NCBI GenBank assembly: GCA_021775835.1
Contig: JAJFHC010000095.1
Span: 25,375-89,374, forward strand
DNA: 64,000 bases
DNA from: Hyphomicrobiales bacterium
GTDB taxonomy: Bacteria; Pseudomonadota; Alphaproteobacteria; Rhizobiales; JAJFHC01
Direction of reading: 5' to 3'
Part shown: positions 63,101 to 64,000 of the stretch, one piece after another
How the letters are laid out: the number at the start of each line of letters is the position of its first letter
How positions within the stretch are numbered: position 1 is the first letter of the stretch
The notes under the pieces: generated by a model
The model's database searches: none
Told to the model about the DNA's origin: nothing
Seen by the model: the letters and a program-made list of their open reading frames with translations, nothing else
Translations under genes and position numbers: made by a program

Positions 63101-64000
63101 AGGTTCGGGCGCGGCCCGATGAAGGACACCAGAGACATGACGAGATCTTCGCGGATCGGATCGATCGGCGGATTGGTCACCTGGGCGAAGAGCTGTTTGA
63201 AGTAGGTGTGCAAGAGCTTCGACCGGGATGACAATGCGGAGATCGGTGTGTCGGTGCCCATGGACCCGACAGCCTCCTGGCCGATGTGGGCCATGGGCGA
63301 CATCAGGAACTTGATGTCTTCCTGGGTGTAGCCGAAGGCCTGCTGGCGGTCGAGCAGACTGGCGTTTGTCCTGGGTGCCCGGCCATGCACTTCCGGCAGG
63401 TTGTGGAGCCGGATCTGGGTCCGATCGAGCCATTCCCTGTAGGGGTTCGAACTCGAGACTTCGGCTTTTAGAGTCTCATCAGAAATGATGCAGCCGGCCT
63501 CAAGATCGATCAGCAGCATCTTGCCGGGTTGCAGGCGCCACTTGGTGACAATGCTCTTTTCTTCCACAGGCAGCACGCCCATTTCCGAGGACATGACCAC
63601 GAGGCCGTCCTCGGTGACCAGATAGCGCGCAGGCCTCAGGCCATTGCGATCAAGGGTGGCGCCAATCTGGCGGCCATCGGTAAACGCAATGGCGGCAGGG
63701 CCGTCCCAGGGTTCCATCAGGGAGGCGTGATACTCGTAGAAAGCCCGGCGATTCTCGTCCATCAGCGGATTACCGGCCCAGGCTTCGGGAATGAGCACCA
63801 TCATAGCGTGGGCCATCGAGTAGCCGGCATGGCAAAGCAGTTCCAGGGCGTTGTCGAAGCAGGCGGAGTCGGACTGGCCTTCGTAACTGATTGGCCAGAT
63901 CTTGGCCATGTCGTCCTTGAACAGCTCCGACTTCATGGTCGCGTAACGAGCGGCCATCCAGTTGTTGTTGCCCCTCAGGGTGTTGATCTCGCCGTTGTGG
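60103..64000 (-). CDS. gltB: Glutamate synthase large subunit, N-terminus cut by window edge
   Basis: About 1298 residues are visible, starting [14 protein letters not shown], the class II glutaminase region that follows the catalytic Cys, so roughly 200 N-terminal residues lie outside. The first in-frame ATG (63957) is internal. Features seen: the central domain, the FMN-binding synthase domain with [19 protein letters not shown], the 3Fe-4S cluster [15 protein letters not shown], and the C-terminal beta-helix with [13 protein letters not shown] and [20 protein letters not shown]. It makes glutamate from glutamine and 2-oxoglutarate with GltD. Confidence 0.96.
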   Translation of the reverse strand, partial: HNGEINTLRGNNNWMAARYATMKSELFKDDMAKIWPISYEGQSDSACFDNALELLCHAGYSMAHAMMVLIPEAWAGNPLMDENRRAFYEYHASLMEPWDGPAAIAFTDGRQIGATLDRNGLRPARYLVTEDGLVVMSSEMGVLPVEEKSIVTKWRLQPGKMLLIDLEAGCIISDETLKAEVSSSNPYREWLDRTQIRLHNLPEVHGRAPRTNASLLDRQQAFGYTQEDIKFLMSPMAHIGQEAVGSMGTDTPISALSSRSKLLHTYFKQLFAQVTNPPIDPIREDLVMSLVSFIGPRPNLLDLQGTSELKRLEVKQPILKNADLEKIRTIGDIADNHFRTTTLDMTYFVDKGADGMKPALDQLCERAEKAVIDGYNIIILSDRLVTADRIAIPSLLATSAVHHHLIRKGLRTSVGIVVETGEAREIHQFCTLAGYGAEAINPYLAFETLEDMLPRLDENLTPEKIFKRYIKAVNKGMLKVMSKMGISTFQSYCGAQIFDAVGLKSSFVDEYFYGTNTQIEGVGLDEIARETVQRHRAAFGDAPIYQSALDVGGEYAFRIRGEKHMWSPTSVADLQHAVRGNSLDKYRSFAKQINDQSEELMTLRGLFEIHSAEEMNRTPIPLDEVEPASEIVKRFSTGAMSFGSISREAHTTLAIAMNRIGGKSNTGEGGEETDRFKPLPSGDSMRSAIKQVASGRFGVTAEYLVNADMIQIKMAQGAKPGEGGQLPGHKVDAVIAKVRHSTPGVGLISPPPHHDIYSIEDLAQLIFDLKNVNSAADISVKLVSEVGVGTVAAGVAKARADHVTISGFEGGTGASPLTSIKHAGSPWEVGLAETQQTLVLNNLRGRISVQVDGGLRTGRDVIIGALLGADEMGFATAPLIAAGCIMMRKCHLNTCPVGVATQDPELRAKFQGLPEHVVNYFFFVAKEVREHMAEMGVRAFDEMIGQTDYLNKEKAVSHWKAQGLDFSKIFYKPDVGPEIARSRVQPQHHLIDDILDRKLITQAQPALESRTPVKLESDIGNTDRTTGAMLSGEVARRYGHAGMPEDMISVTLKGTAGQSFGAFLAHGITLDLIGEANDYVAKGLSGGRVVVRPPEDTSIVPENSIIVGNTVLYGAITGECYFRGVAGERFAVRNSGAIAIVEGTGDHGCEYMTGGIVVVIGPTGRNFAAGMSGGIAYVLDEAGDFEQRCNLSMVDLEPITDEDETLERMGHQGGDLESHGLVDVDGDMTRYDAERLHQLIENHVRYTASGRARAILADWDTYLPKFVKVMPVEYRRALREIEQAQPTGDMTIGLRGGN

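Overview
The window reads as chromosomal DNA of an alphaproteobacterium, most like a marine or soil Rhodospirillales-type heterotroph. This is inference from gene content: a biotin-dependent pyruvate carboxylase next to malonyl-CoA decarboxylase, a TRAP transporter with a Tat-exported binding protein, a fused indolepyruvate:ferredoxin oxidoreductase, a Liv-type ABC cassette flanked by two acyl-CoA ligases, and a PomAB-like flagellar stator. The DNA is moderately GC rich by eye (high 50s percent), coding is dense, and many neighbouring genes overlap by 1-4 bases. I see no rRNA, tRNA, CRISPR array, insertion sequence or phage gene. Both ends are cut inside genes: an MttB-family methyltransferase on the left and gltB on the right.

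Layout. 0-8.5 kb: MttB-family methyltransferase and an SDR (minus strand), then pyruvate carboxylase, an SDR, malonyl-CoA decarboxylase and a Tat-exported DM13 protein (plus). 8.5-14.9 kb: metals and redox, with a DUF1007/NicO nickel-cobalt transporter pair, an SPFH protein, a rhodanese-ChrB fusion with ChrA, and CcdA. 15.0-17.5 kb: an ExbB-ExbD-ExbD-TonB operon. 17.7-22.5 kb: a CPA1 antiporter, then a minus-strand cluster of class I glutamine amidotransferase-like hydrolase, cobalt-type nitrile hydratase alpha, beta and activator, and an unusual metallophosphoesterase.

22.9-46.7 kb is the most distinctive part and looks like an uptake and acyl-CoA activation island. It holds a TRAP transporter whose membrane subunits are both enlarged, an SDR, a plant-type (SABATH) carboxyl methyltransferase homologue, an ACAD10/11-like acyl-CoA dehydrogenase and a fused 2-oxoacid (indolepyruvate-type) ferredoxin oxidoreductase. 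A response regulator and hybrid histidine kinase follow, then a divergently transcribed cassette of acyl-CoA synthetase, LivG, LivH, LivM, LivK, LivF and a PaaK-like ligase. Together these could import oxo- or aryl-carboxylic acids, convert them to CoA thioesters and oxidise them. The substrate cannot be read from sequence.

46.8-64 kb is mostly housekeeping and envelope: ferrochelatase, paraslipin plus NfeD, motAB-like stator genes behind an AT-rich promoter region, kdsD, an outer-membrane beta-barrel protein, galU and galE, a lytic transglycosylase, an SGNH hydrolase, and gltBD for glutamate synthesis.
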